Below are positions 1 to 9,455 of a DNA stretch of 64,000 bases, one piece after another (the first letter of the stretch is position 1; each line of letters begins with the position of its first letter). The notes under the pieces were generated by a model, which had not been told where the DNA came from, searched no databases, and saw only the letters and a list, made by a program, of their open reading frames with translations. Both the position numbers and the translations under genes were made by a program. This stretch comes from Haloferax mucosum ATCC BAA-1512. Lineage in GTDB: Archaea > Halobacteriota > Halobacteria > Halobacteriales > Haloferacaceae. The DNA is taken from positions 62,001 through 126,000 of the forward strand of contig NZ_AOLN01000018.1 in assembly GCF_000337815.1 (NCBI RefSeq). The letters run 5' to 3'.

Positions 1-617
1 ACGATGACTCCGTACAGCGAGCCATCGACGAGACGGTTGACACCTTCGGCGGCATCGACTTCGTCGTCAACAACGCCGGCGCGATTCACATTGCGAACTT
101 CGAGAACACGCCGCCGAAGCGCTTCGACCTGCTCATGGACGTGAACGCTCGTGGCTCGTACGCGACCACCCACGCCGCGCTTCCGCACCTCCGCGAGAGC
201 GACCACGCACACGTCGTGACGTTCTCGCCGCCGCTTCCGGCCGAACCCGCCCCCGGCAAAGTCGCCTACGCGCTGTCGAAATACGGCATGACGTTCATCG
301 CCCAGTCGCTCGCACAAGAACTCGCCGCCGACGATATCGCCGTGAACTCTCTGTGGCCCGTCGCGGCCATCGAGTCCGAGGCGACTCGTCACTTCGGGAT
401 GGGCACGCCCGAAGACTGGCGAACGCCGCAGGTCATGTGCGACGCGCTCGTCGAACTGTTCTCGCGCGACCCGACGTCGTGTACGGGCAACACCTTCTAC
501 GACGAGGAAATCCTGTCCGAGGCGGGCATCGACGACCTCTCGCAGTACGCGGTCGTCGAGGGTGGCGACCCCGGTCCGATGTCGGCCCAACTGTTCGATG
601 CCGACTACGAACGGTAA
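1..617 (+). CDS. Short-chain dehydrogenase/reductase, 3' part
   Basis: The start lies before the window; the reading frame is open from base 3. The visible part carries the SDR signature NNAGA near base 70 and the active-site YxxxK as YALSK near base 270, so this is the C-terminal two thirds of a Rossmann-fold NAD(P)-dependent oxidoreductase. The cofactor-binding TGxxxGIG motif must lie upstream. The C-terminal region after the active site (NSLWPVAAIES) resembles the HSDL2-like SDR group, which is a family impression only. The substrate cannot be told from sequence. The next gene on the same strand starts 169 bases later and looks separately transcribed. Confidence 0.9.
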   Translation, partial: DDSVQRAIDETVDTFGGIDFVVNNAGAIHIANFENTPPKRFDLLMDVNARGSYATTHAALPHLRESDHAHVVTFSPPLPAEPAPGKVAYALSKYGMTFIAQSLAQELAADDIAVNSLWPVAAIESEATRHFGMGTPEDWRTPQVMCDALVELFSRDPTSCTGNTFYDEEILSEAGIDDLSQYAVVEGGDPGPMSAQLFDADYER

Positions 618-786
618 CAGCTAATTATCGGGGCTGAGACTCAGTCCCGGACGTTTATGCGGTATGAACTCCAATTTACGGAAAATGTGTTCCCGTGTCG
701 CCGGTGCTGTGGAAACATTCCGCATGCGGCGATATTTTTGTGAATCGGCAATTAGACTTAACTGTCGGTGGGGGTTCGCCTAATCC

Positions 787-1305
787 ATGGAGTTTCCCCG
801 CCTCCCGTCACGAGATACGAGCGGCCAGAAGGTCGTCCTTCCGGACGACCTCGACGGTGAGCAAACGCTCGTACTCATCAGTTTCGACCGCCGCCAGCAG
901 TCGCTGGTCGGGTCGTGGCGAGGATTCGCAAAGGAGCTATGCGAAACCTACGGCCACTTCGAATACTACGAAGTTCTCGTCCTCGGGAGTCGAAGCGGCA
1001 TGATGCCGTCGCTCGGCGGCGGCATGTCCCCGAGTACCGCGCGGAGTCGCCCGCACGAAAACGCGCTCATCGCTCGGGTCAACAAGACCGCCCTCCAGCG
1101 CCGTCTCGGTCTCCTCGGCGAGGGGAACATCTACGCCCTCCTCATCGAAGATGGAACGGTCGTCCGGAAGGCGGCCGGCGTCCTCACGCCCGAAACCGGC
1201 GACGCGCTGGAGGACCTCCTCCAACAGTGGCGCGAAGCGAACTCCGGCTGGACCGACGCCTCCGGAATGCCCGGCTCAACCGGCGATAACGCTCTCGACA
1301 GTTAA
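787..1305 (+). CDS. Thioredoxin-fold-like hypothetical protein
   Basis: 172 residues. The N-terminus (a beta strand then LVLISFDRRQQ, near residues 25-40) looks like the first strand and helix of a redoxin or AhpC/TSA fold, and the C-terminal part (LLIEDGTVVRKAAG, near residue 120) resembles the final strands of that fold. No CxxC or peroxidatic cysteine is present at the expected place; the only cysteine is near residue 54, so it may not be redox-active. An AT-rich stretch precedes the ATG, consistent with its own promoter. It is convergent with the peptidase gene downstream. I do not recognise a specific function. Confidence 0.72.
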   Translation: MEFPRLPSRDTSGQKVVLPDDLDGEQTLVLISFDRRQQSLVGSWRGFAKELCETYGHFEYYEVLVLGSRSGMMPSLGGGMSPSTARSRPHENALIARVNKTALQRRLGLLGEGNIYALLIEDGTVVRKAAGVLTPETGDALEDLLQQWREANSGWTDASGMPGSTGDNALDS

Positions 1306-1481
1306 TTTTCCACCCTGCGGTCGCACCGGCACTTCCCTCCCGTGTCGGGCTTCGTTCCGAGTCCGCCGCCGTTCTACGTCGGCAATACGTCTGAGTGGCC
1401 TTCGTCCCGAGTTGACAGTACTTCCGCGTCGTCTCCGTTCGGAGTCCGCGACGAAAACAGTCGAGTTGGGTCGATACCGTT

Positions 1482-2657
1482 CTATTCGAGGACGAGTTCG
1501 ACCGGGTAGTCCGTCAGGTTCTCGTAGCCGTCTTCGGTGACGACGACGAGGTCTTCGATTCTGACGCCGCCGATGTCGGGGTCGTACAGCCCCGGTTCGA
1601 TGGTGATGACGTGACCGGCTTCGAGTTCCTCATCGGCTTGACTCACAGACGGGAGTTCGTGCACGTCGAGACCGACGCCGTGGCCTGTACTGTGGATGAA
1701 GCCGGTCTCGGCGGTGGGGTCGGCGCGGAGCGTGTTCTCGCCAGCGTCTTCGTACACGTCACAGACAGCGGCGTGAACGTCCGCTCCGGTTGCGCCGGCT
1801 TCGATAGCGTCGAGCGCGGCGTCGAACGCCGCTTCGGTCAGGTCGTACCACTCGCGGATTTCGGGTGTCGGCGTCCCCTTGACGAAGGTCCGGGTCATGT
1901 CACCGTTGTACTTCGTCTCCTTGTCTCGCGGGAAGATATCGACGATGATGGCTTCGTCGGCGCGAAGCGGGCCGCTTCCGCGGTCGTGCGGGTCGGCGGC
2001 GTCGGCACCGCAGGCGACGATTGTTTCGTCGAGCGCACAGCCGTTTCGGAGCAACGTAATCTCGATTTCCTCTCTGACGCGCTCGCTCGTCAGCGTCTCG
2101 CCCTCGTAGCTGAGGGTGCCGTCGTCGGCCACGGCGGCGGCGCGGATGAGGTCCTCTGCGGCCCGCATCGCGGCCTCGTTCGATTCCTGTGCGTCGCGGA
2201 TGTGCTCGATCTCCTCGTCGGTCTTCACCGCACGGATTTTCGTCAGTACGTCTTCGGTTTCGGCTTCGACCGAGAGACCGTCCTCGCGGAGGGCGTCGCC
2301 GATTGCAAGCGGGAAGTCCGCGGGAGTTGCGACCGACGTGACGTCGTGGTCGGCGAGGAACTCGGCAATCGTCTCCGCCTTGCCGGCGATTGGACCGTAC
2401 TCGGTGTACTTGTCGCGGAAGTCGTAGTCGGCGAGCCGGGAGATGGTGTCGGCGCGGCTTTCCTTCTTCGCGCGGCCGTACTCCAGCGTCGAGACGAGGA
2501 GGTGGATGCCGTCGGGCGTGTAGAGCGTCGTGTACGGGTCGGGGGCATCGAACCCGGAGAGGTACAGCTGGTTCGAGTCGCTTCCGTCGGCAGAGATGAG
2601 ATAGCCGTCGAAGTCGTCGCCGAGGAACTCGTCCAGCGGTGAGAAATCAGGTTCCAT
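1482..2657 (-). CDS. M24 family aminopeptidase / Xaa-Pro dipeptidase
   Basis: 391 residues with the creatinase N-domain followed by the pita-bread M24 metallopeptidase domain. The metal ligands are recognisable: Asp in VDIFPR, Asp in NGDMTRTF, His in STGHGVGLDVHE, Glu in ITIEPGL and Glu in VRIEDLV. The family cleaves an N-terminal residue next to proline, or acts as a general aminopeptidase, using two Mn/Co ions in the cytoplasm. I start at the ATG at 2657 because the encoded protein begins with the conserved acidic segment there; an upstream extension in frame is Arg-rich and not haloarchaeal in composition. It faces aroA across a 325-base gap. Confidence 0.9.
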   Translation of the reverse strand: MEPDFSPLDEFLGDDFDGYLISADGSDSNQLYLSGFDAPDPYTTLYTPDGIHLLVSTLEYGRAKKESRADTISRLADYDFRDKYTEYGPIAGKAETIAEFLADHDVTSVATPADFPLAIGDALREDGLSVEAETEDVLTKIRAVKTDEEIEHIRDAQESNEAAMRAAEDLIRAAAVADDGTLSYEGETLTSERVREEIEITLLRNGCALDETIVACGADAADPHDRGSGPLRADEAIIVDIFPRDKETKYNGDMTRTFVKGTPTPEIREWYDLTEAAFDAALDAIEAGATGADVHAAVCDVYEDAGENTLRADPTAETGFIHSTGHGVGLDVHELPSVSQADEELEAGHVITIEPGLYDPDIGGVRIEDLVVVTEDGYENLTDYPVELVLE

Positions 2658-2982
2658 AATCCCGGGTTCGGCGGGTTGGTAGTAAAGCCCTTGCGTCGCG
2701 GGTGACGGTTTCCGGTATCGGCTCCACAACGCGACACCTCGGGCGGGATGACACGCCGTGGATGTGCCGCCGGAGCGCCTCAAAAGACGGGCAAGAGCGA
2801 CTGTTACGACGTCTCCCAGTCGGCTGTCCGAACGACCACACCCGACGTATTGGGGGTCCTATCTAAAGGAGATATTTACGATTCTAACATGTCGGGAACC
2901 GAAGTCGAATCCGACAGCGGTCTTCGCGGGTGAACGTCGCCGCGTCCGGTACCCTGATACCGTCCCCTGACAACCCCCGGAT
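2658..2982. other. Intergenic gap between divergent peptidase and aroA
   Basis: No convincing gene is seen on either strand; the open frames here are Arg-rich shadow frames. The gap must hold the promoters of both flanking genes. An AT-richer stretch (around 2860-2890) precedes aroA by about 100 bases, and a weaker one lies just upstream of the peptidase start near 2680-2695. Confidence 0.5.
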
Positions 2983-4275
2983 ATGGACGCCCACGTCTCT
3001 CCCGCTCGTGTTGGCGGGCGAACCCGAGCGCCGCCATCCAAGAGTTACACACACAGAGCGATTCTCGCGGCCGGTTACAGCGACGAAGCCGTCGTCCGAG
3101 ACGCGCTCGTCAGCGCCGACACCAAAGCCACCATGCGCGCGGTGCGGGCGTTCGGCGGGACGGTCGAACGTGACGGCCAGACAGTCGATGTCGTCGGCTT
3201 CGACGGCCGACCCGGGACCCCCGACGACGTGGTTGACTGCGGCAACTCGGGGACCACGATGCGCCTCGTCACGGGGTGTGCCGCCCTCGGCGACGACCTG
3301 ACGGTCCTCACCGGCGACGAGTCGCTCCGGTCGCGTCCCCACGGCCCGCTTCTCGACGCGGTGTTCGCTCTCGACGGCCGCGCCGAGAGCACGCGCCGAA
3401 ACGGGCAGGCACCGCTCGTCGTCGGCGATGGCATGTCCGGCGGCACCGTCGAAATCGCTGGCGACGTGTCGTCGCAGTTTATCACGGCCCTCCTGATGGC
3501 GGGCGCGGTGACCGACGAAGGTATCGACATCGACCTGACTACGGAACTCAAATCGTCGCCGTACGTCGATATCACGCTCGAACTGCTCGCCGACTTCGGC
3601 GTCGAAGCGACCCGGACCGACGCCGGGTTTTCGGTTCCCGGCGGACAGTCGTACGCCCCCGAAAGCGGCGCGTACAGCGTCCCCGGCGACTTCTCGTCTA
3701 TCTCGTATCTCCTCGCCGCGGGCGCGGTCGCGGGCGACCCGGACGACCCGGTCGTCGTCGAGGGCGCGCGCCCGTCCGCACAGGGCGACACCGCCATCGT
3801 GGACATCGTCCGCGACATGGGTGCCGAAGTCGAGTGGGACGAAGACGGCGGCGAACTCACCGTCCATCCCGCGGCGCTTTCCGGAACGACCGTTGACGTG
3901 GGGGACACGCCCGACCTGCTTCCGACAATCGCGGTGCTCGGCGCCATCGCCGACGGCGACACGGTCATCGAGAACTGCGAGCACGTCCGCTACAAGGAGA
4001 CCGACCGTGTGACCGCGATGGCCGATGAACTCGCCAAGATGGGCGCGAACGTCACCGAACAGCAGGACCGCCTCACGATTCACGGCGGACAGACCGACCT
4101 CGTCGGCGCGGCGGTTGACGGCCGCGGCGACCACCGAATCGTGATGTCGCTCGCCGTCGCCGGTCTCGTCGCGGAGGGCGAGACGACCATCGCCGGGTCG
4201 GAACACGTCGATGTGTCGTTCCCGAACTTCTTCGAGACGATGGCAGACCTCGGCGCGAACGTCACCGAGAACTAA
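2983..4275 (+). CDS. aroA: 3-phosphoshikimate 1-carboxyvinyltransferase (EPSP synthase)
   Basis: 430 residues, the usual length. The enzyme condenses shikimate-3-phosphate with phosphoenolpyruvate in the sixth step of the shikimate pathway. Diagnostic motifs are the N-terminal [10 protein letters not shown] (near residue 17), GNSGTTMRL (near residue 86) and RYKETDR near residue 340, which supplies substrate-binding Lys/Arg and the catalytic Glu/Asp region. The two-domain inside-out alpha/beta barrel spans the whole protein. aroC lies about 2 kb downstream on the same strand, so two shikimate enzymes are close but separated by two other genes. Confidence 0.97.
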   Translation: MDAHVSPARVGGRTRAPPSKSYTHRAILAAGYSDEAVVRDALVSADTKATMRAVRAFGGTVERDGQTVDVVGFDGRPGTPDDVVDCGNSGTTMRLVTGCAALGDDLTVLTGDESLRSRPHGPLLDAVFALDGRAESTRRNGQAPLVVGDGMSGGTVEIAGDVSSQFITALLMAGAVTDEGIDIDLTTELKSSPYVDITLELLADFGVEATRTDAGFSVPGGQSYAPESGAYSVPGDFSSISYLLAAGAVAGDPDDPVVVEGARPSAQGDTAIVDIVRDMGAEVEWDEDGGELTVHPAALSGTTVDVGDTPDLLPTIAVLGAIADGDTVIENCEHVRYKETDRVTAMADELAKMGANVTEQQDRLTIHGGQTDLVGAAVDGRGDHRIVMSLAVAGLVAEGETTIAGSEHVDVSFPNFFETMADLGANVTEN

Positions 4276-4344
4276 CGCGCGATTTACCTGACAGACGTAC
4301 AACCTAACAGAATCTTTTTCACCACGCCGTCCGGCGACTGTGCC

Positions 4345-5583
4345 ATGCAGTTATCCGACCTGTCGGCACTGCGGAAGCGCCAGCAAGACGGGGACTACCT
4401 CCTTCCTGCCTACGAGGACTGGTGCTTCTCCCGTATTCCGGGTACAATCGCCGACTTGCTTGGAGCCGACATCGGGCCGCGACTTCCCGACGCGGCCACG
4501 GACGGATACGACGACATCTCTCGGGTCGTCGTCTTTCTCGTCGATGGATTCGGCCTCGCTCAGTGGGACGGCGAGCGCGAGCGAATTCCGTTCTTGCGTC
4601 GGTTCGAGCGTGCCGGAACGGTGACACCGCTCACGACTGTCTTTCCCTCGGAGACGGCCGCCGCGTTGAACACGTTTCACTCCGCGACCCTCCCATCTGA
4701 ACACGGCGTCATCGGGTGGAACGTCTACGACTCCGACGCCGACGAGATGTTCGAGGCGCTTCCGTTCTTGCGAAAAGACGGGTCGGAACCAGAACGAATC
4801 GACTTCGAGGACGTGGCCGACGCAGAGTCCATCTATCCGGAACTCTCGACGGCAGGCATCGAGACCCACCACGTGACGCCCTTTCCCTCGGCATCCGCGA
4901 TTCCGCACACGTACGACCCGGAAGACCTCTCGACGTTTCCCGACGCCTTCGCGGAGGCCGTCGAGGGTACGACGGACCCGTCGTACATCTTCGCGTACCT
5001 CCCGCAGACCGACGCCATCGGGCACGCCGAGGGCGTCGATTCCGCCGCCTACCGCGAGACGGCTGACGAGACGTTCGCTCGTATCTCTGACGCTATCGAC
5101 ACGCTCGCGGAGGCACCCGACGACGATGCCGGGGGGACCCTCGTCTGTATCACCGCCGACCACGGCCTCATCGACACCGACCCGGAGCGAAACGTCGATC
5201 TCTCGGCACCCCGGTTCGACCTCGTTTCGAAGCTCCGAACGCTGACAGATGGGACGCCGATTCGCTTCGCTGGTAGTCCGCGGAACGTCCACCTCCACCT
5301 CGAACCGGGCCACATCGACGCGGTGTACGACATGCTCACAACGGAACTCGATGCGAGGGTCTTCCGGAAACAGGAAATTCTGGACACGGACCTCTTCGGA
5401 CCGAATCCGTCGGAGGCCTTCGAGCGCCGACTCGGCGACCTCGTCGTCGTCCACCGCGACCTCGGCGTCTGGTTCGGCGACGAAGAGCCGTCGAGTCTTC
5501 GATTTATCAGCATGCACGGTGGACTCCACCCCGACGAGATGCTAGTTCCCTTTGCGACGGCGACGCTGGAGTCACTCCGCTGA
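4345..5583 (+). CDS. Alkaline-phosphatase-superfamily hydrolase (nucleotide pyrophosphatase/phosphodiesterase-like)
   Basis: 412 residues. The metal-binding pattern of the alkaline phosphatase superfamily is clear: Asp in VFLVDGFG near residue 60, a Ser/Thr nucleophile region in FPSETAAAL near residue 100, Asp/His in QTDAIGHAEG near residue 225, and Asp-His in TADHGLID near residue 270. This arrangement is closest to type I phosphodiesterase / nucleotide pyrophosphatases, with two zinc-like metal sites. No signal peptide is visible, so it is probably cytoplasmic. The natural substrate is unknown. Its last 12 bases overlap the 3' end of the convergent membrane-protein gene. Confidence 0.85.
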   Translation: MQLSDLSALRKRQQDGDYLLPAYEDWCFSRIPGTIADLLGADIGPRLPDAATDGYDDISRVVVFLVDGFGLAQWDGERERIPFLRRFERAGTVTPLTTVFPSETAAALNTFHSATLPSEHGVIGWNVYDSDADEMFEALPFLRKDGSEPERIDFEDVADAESIYPELSTAGIETHHVTPFPSASAIPHTYDPEDLSTFPDAFAEAVEGTTDPSYIFAYLPQTDAIGHAEGVDSAAYRETADETFARISDAIDTLAEAPDDDAGGTLVCITADHGLIDTDPERNVDLSAPRFDLVSKLRTLTDGTPIRFAGSPRNVHLHLEPGHIDAVYDMLTTELDARVFRKQEILDTDLFGPNPSEAFERRLGDLVVVHRDLGVWFGDEEPSSLRFISMHGGLHPDEMLVPFATATLESLR

Positions 5584-6069
5584 GACTGAGTTCTCGCCGG
5601 GGGCGCGTCCGGTCACGCTCGTCTCCTTCACGATTGCGTCGGTCCACCAGAGTTTGAGCACCATCACGCCGAGCGTTCCAAGCACAGTTCCGACTGGTTT
5701 ACGGCGAATCGCGGCGGCAAAGGCGTAGACCGTCACCGGGACGTTGAGAGTGTTGAGGACGTTCGGGTAGTCGAGACCCATCGTTTCGTTTCCGTCGTCG
5801 AGCCACTCGCGCTCCGCGAGGACGATTCTGCTCAGGTAGTTGTCCGTGCGCTCGGGTCGCGGAAACAACACGGGATTGACGGCCATGAACGCGACGGTCG
5901 CCGCAATCAGTCGTCGATTCCGCGTGTAGATGGCGTACATCAACACCGGATAGACGAGGATTCGCGTCCCGGCGCTCCACGGGTTGGCGTGTCGTTCCCA
6001 GAAGGTGGCTTCGAGGCGGTCGCGGAGACCGATGTGTCCCGCTTTCTCGTCGTGGGTCGTGGGTTCCAT
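5572..6069 (-). CDS. Small membrane protein, DUF6653-like
   Basis: 165 residues. The N-terminus has a WERHANPWSAGTR segment, then two or three hydrophobic segments (about residues 35-70 and 120-145). I recognise the pattern as the haloarchaeal family I know as DUF6653, for which no function is assigned. I start at the ATG at 6069; the upstream in-frame extension is Arg-rich and overlaps the aroC promoter region. It converges on the phosphatase-like gene with a 12-base 3' overlap and is divergent from aroC. Confidence 0.75.
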   Translation of the reverse strand: MEPTTHDEKAGHIGLRDRLEATFWERHANPWSAGTRILVYPVLMYAIYTRNRRLIAATVAFMAVNPVLFPRPERTDNYLSRIVLAEREWLDDGNETMGLDYPNVLNTLNVPVTVYAFAAAIRRKPVGTVLGTLGVMVLKLWWTDAIVKETSVTGRAPGENSVSAE

Positions 6070-6193
6070 ACCGGGCGTTCGTCGCCGTCGAGTATGAATG
6101 CCGGTTCGCCGAGTCGGATTTTCGACGCGGGGATAGTGCCCACGATTGCACCTTTCTACAAACACTAAATGGGCGGCCACCCGAGGTCGGGTA

Positions 6194-7351
6194 ATGAATG
6201 GGAACGAATTCGGTCGCCTCTTTCGGGTGACCACCTACGGCGAGAGTCACGGCGACGCGATGGGGGTCACCATCTCGGGGTGCCCCGCGGGCGTGGAACT
6301 CTCGGTCGAAGACGTGCAGGCGGAACTGGACCGACGAAAACCGGGCCAGTCGATGATTACGACGAGTCGCGGCGAACCCGACGCCGTCGTCGTCAACTCC
6401 GGCGTCCAAGACGGCTACACGACGGGCACGCCCATCGGGATGGTCGTCCAGAACAAGGACGCCCGGTCCGGCAAGTACGAACCGTACGTGACGGCTCCGC
6501 GGCCGTCGCACGGCGATTTTACCTACTCGGCGAAGTTCGGGACACGTAACTGGGGCGGTGGCGGACGCTCGTCCGCGCGCGAAACGGTAAATTGGGTCGC
6601 CGCCGGTGCCGTCGCCAAGCAAGTTCTCGAACAGAGCGACTACGACATCGAGGTCAAAGCGCACGTGAACCAGATCGGCGACGTGGAAGCGCCGCCGGTC
6701 ACCTTCGAGGAAATACTCGAACATTCGGAGGAAAACGACGTTCGCTGTGGACACCCCGAGACGGCCGAAAAGATGCTGGAACGAATCGAACAGTATCAGG
6801 AGGAAGGCGACTCTATCGGCGGGGCTATCTACTTCGAAGCGCAGGGTCTCCCCCGCGGACTCGGCGCGCCGCGCTTCGATTCATTTTCGGCACGGCTCGG
6901 ACAGGCGATGATGGCGGTCCCGGCGGCGACGGCCTTCGAGTTCGGACTCGGCCGCGAGGCCCGCGAGTGGACCGGCCACGACCGAAACGAAAACTGGGAG
7001 TTCGACGACGAGGATGACCCGCGACCCGTCGGCAACAAACACGGCGGCGTTCAGGGCGGCATCACCACCGGCGAACCGGTCTACGGCGAAGTAACGCTCC
7101 ACGCGCCGACGTCGATTCCGAAGAAACAGCGGACCGTAGATTGGGAGACTGGCGAGGAAAAAGAGATTCAGGTCGTCGGCCGTCACGACCCCGTACTGCC
7201 GCCGCGCGGCGTGCCAGTCGTCGAGTCGATGCTGTACGTGACCATCCTCGACTTCATGCTCCTCGCCGGCCGTATCAACCCCGACCGTCTCGACGGGCGG
7301 GTCGGTGCGTACGACACCCCATACCATCCGTCCAGTCCCGGAAACGAGTAG
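6194..7351 (+). CDS. aroC: Chorismate synthase
   Basis: 385 residues. This FMN-dependent enzyme makes chorismate from EPSP, the last step of the shikimate pathway. The family signature TTYGESHGDAMG is at residues 13-24, RNWGGGGRSSARET is near residue 120, and the C-terminal GRHDPVLPPRGVPV near residue 333 binds substrate. I chose the ATG at 6194 because the protein then starts with MNGNEFGRLF, the conserved N-terminus; an upstream in-frame ATG would add 16 unconserved residues. The final segment is rich in Pro and Tyr. Confidence 0.97.
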   Translation: MNGNEFGRLFRVTTYGESHGDAMGVTISGCPAGVELSVEDVQAELDRRKPGQSMITTSRGEPDAVVVNSGVQDGYTTGTPIGMVVQNKDARSGKYEPYVTAPRPSHGDFTYSAKFGTRNWGGGGRSSARETVNWVAAGAVAKQVLEQSDYDIEVKAHVNQIGDVEAPPVTFEEILEHSEENDVRCGHPETAEKMLERIEQYQEEGDSIGGAIYFEAQGLPRGLGAPRFDSFSARLGQAMMAVPAATAFEFGLGREAREWTGHDRNENWEFDDEDDPRPVGNKHGGVQGGITTGEPVYGEVTLHAPTSIPKKQRTVDWETGEEKEIQVVGRHDPVLPPRGVPVVESMLYVTILDFMLLAGRINPDRLDGRVGAYDTPYHPSSPGNE

Positions 7352-7556
7352 GCAGTCGTCACTCGAACCCGAGTTATCGTTTACCGCATACATCGTTTCA
7401 AGCTATCCGTTCGTCCAATTTCGATTGTGGGTGTCCTGCCCAATTTAACAATATTAAGTCCTTCATTATCTTTTCTTGTTAATCCATAGCAAAGTCTTTA
7501 ATCGGACCCTCCCCAACTTTTCAGATAGCGCCCCAGCGGGGCCGTGAGCTCAAAAT
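7352..7556. promoter_or_regulatory. AT-rich promoter region of porAB
   Basis: About 205 bases without a gene. The run from 7440 to 7505 is distinctly AT-rich and contains several TTTAA / TATT stretches that could serve as TATA/BRE elements. A short perfect stem (GCCCC-AGC-GGGGC, 7530-7542) sits 14 bases before the porA ATG and could lie in a short 5' leader. No regulator site can be assigned from sequence alone. Confidence 0.45.
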
Positions 7557-9452
7557 ATGACTGACCACGAACTTATCTGGCGCATCGCAGGGGGTTCCGG
7601 GGACGGCATCGCCTCGACCAGCCAGAACTTCGCTAAAGCCCTGATGCGAGCGGGGCTACACGTTTTCACGCATCGCCACTACCCGTCGCGCATCCGCGGC
7701 GGTCACACGTACACGGAAGTACGCGTGAGTGCTGATCCCGTCAAATCTCGCGGCGACGGGTACAACTTCCTTCTCGCCCTCGGTGACTCCTTCGCTCGCA
7801 ACCCGAGCGAGGGTGCCTACTACGGTAACGAGGAAATCAAGCCGCTTTCGGAGAACCTCGACGAACTCGTCGAGGGTGGTGTCATCGTCTACGACTCTGG
7901 TCTTCTCGACCCCTCCGAAATCGAGGACTTCGACGAGCGCGTCGAAGAGAACAACTGGCACGTCTACGATATCGACCTGCGCACGATTGCCCGCGAACAC
8001 GGCCGCGAGGTCATGCGCAACACCGCCGGTGTCGCCGTCACGTGCGCTATCGCGGACATCGAACCCGACGTCATCAAGAGTCTGATGTCTGACGCGATGC
8101 CGGACAAGATTCTCGAACCCAATCTCACCGTCTTCGACGACGCGTACGAGATGGTCCAAGAGGAGTTCGACGTCGAAGCGCCGGACATTCAGGCGCCGAC
8201 GGGCGAACACGACGAAGAGCAGGTTCTCATCTCCGGGTCCGACGCCATCGCCTACGGTGCCATCGACGAAGGGTGCCGTTTCATCGCGGGCTACCCGATG
8301 ACCCCGTGGACGGAAGTCTTCACCATCATGACCCAGAACCTCCCCGAACTCGGCGGTATCTCCGAGCAGGTGGAGGACGAAATCGCCGCCGCCGCGCTGG
8401 CAATCGGTGCCTCGCACGCCGGCGCAAAGGCCATGTCCGGCTCGTCCGGCGGTGGCTTCTCGCTTATGTCCGAGCCACTCGGTCTCGCGGAGATCACCGA
8501 GACGCCGCTCGTTCTCGTCGAAGCCATGCGCGCCGGTCCTTCGACGGGTATGCCGACCAAGCCCGAGCAGTCCGACCTCGAACACGTCCTGTACACGTCG
8601 CAGGGCGACTCCCACCGCGTCGTCTTCGCCCCCGGCACCGCCGCCGAGGCGTACTACCAGACGCGCAAGGCGTTCAAGCTCGCCTACGAGTACCAGATTC
8701 CGTCTATCGTCCTCTACGACCAGAAGCTCGGCGGCGAACTGTCCAACGTCCCGGCGTCGGTCTTCGACGAGGAACCGAACGCCGACCTCGGCTCGGTCCT
8801 GACGGAAGCGGAACTCGAAGAGGCACCGCACGACGACTCCGGGAAGTACCAGCGCTTCCAACACGACACCGAACACGGTGTCTCGCCGCGCTCGCTTCCC
8901 GGCCAGAAGGGCGGTCGTTACCTCGCTACGGGTAACGAACACATGCCCGCCGGCCACATCTCGGAATCGCCCGAGAACCGCGTCGCCCAGATGAACCGTC
9001 GGATGCAGAAGGTCGATACCATCCGCGCCGAACTCAACGACGACGACGAGTTCAACACGGTCCACGGCGACGAAGACGCCGACCTCGGTCTCATCACCTT
9101 CGGTAGCCAGCAGGGCACCGTCGAAGAGGCCGCGGACGTTCTCAACGAGAAGGGCCACTCGGTGAAGGTCCTCGGCGTCTCCGAGATGATGCCCTTCCCG
9201 AAACAGCAGGTCACGGACTTCCTCGACAGCGTCGATGAAGCGCTCGTCGTCGAGATGACGGCGTCCGCGCAGTTCCGCGGCCTCATCCAGAAGGAACTCG
9301 GCGGCTACGGCGACAAGATGTCGAGTCTCCTCAAGTACAACGGCAACCCGTTCGAACCGCTCGACATCGTCGAAGGGTTCGAGACGGCGCTCCTCGAAGG
9401 CGAGGAGCTCCCAGACAACCGCACGAAGTTCGTCCCCAAGGTGGGTGAATAA
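7557..9452 (+). CDS. porA: Pyruvate:ferredoxin oxidoreductase, fused gamma-alpha subunit
   Basis: 631 residues. The N-terminal gamma domain (about 1-190) begins with RIAGGSGDGIAS, and the alpha pyrimidine-binding domain follows with GYPMTPWTEV near residue 245. The C-terminal transketolase-like domain contains the LGVSEMMPFP region. With PorB this forms the haloarchaeal CoA-acylating 2-oxoacid:ferredoxin oxidoreductase, which replaces the pyruvate dehydrogenase complex and passes electrons to ferredoxin. The 631/312 residue subunit sizes fit the PorAB pair; the 2-oxoglutarate enzyme KorAB has the same architecture but, as I recall, smaller subunits. Symbol confidence is therefore moderate. 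porB follows after 3 bases. Confidence 0.9.
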   Translation: MTDHELIWRIAGGSGDGIASTSQNFAKALMRAGLHVFTHRHYPSRIRGGHTYTEVRVSADPVKSRGDGYNFLLALGDSFARNPSEGAYYGNEEIKPLSENLDELVEGGVIVYDSGLLDPSEIEDFDERVEENNWHVYDIDLRTIAREHGREVMRNTAGVAVTCAIADIEPDVIKSLMSDAMPDKILEPNLTVFDDAYEMVQEEFDVEAPDIQAPTGEHDEEQVLISGSDAIAYGAIDEGCRFIAGYPMTPWTEVFTIMTQNLPELGGISEQVEDEIAAAALAIGASHAGAKAMSGSSGGGFSLMSEPLGLAEITETPLVLVEAMRAGPSTGMPTKPEQSDLEHVLYTSQGDSHRVVFAPGTAAEAYYQTRKAFKLAYEYQIPSIVLYDQKLGGELSNVPASVFDEEPNADLGSVLTEAELEEAPHDDSGKYQRFQHDTEHGVSPRSLPGQKGGRYLATGNEHMPAGHISESPENRVAQMNRRMQKVDTIRAELNDDDEFNTVHGDEDADLGLITFGSQQGTVEEAADVLNEKGHSVKVLGVSEMMPFPKQQVTDFLDSVDEALVVEMTASAQFRGLIQKELGGYGDKMSSLLKYNGNPFEPLDIVEGFETALLEGEELPDNRTKFVPKVGE

Positions 9453-9455
9453 ATC

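Noticed and set aside
2884-4302. A 472-residue frame antisense to aroA
   Set aside because: Its Arg/Asp/His-rich composition is that of a shadow of aroA; no motif.
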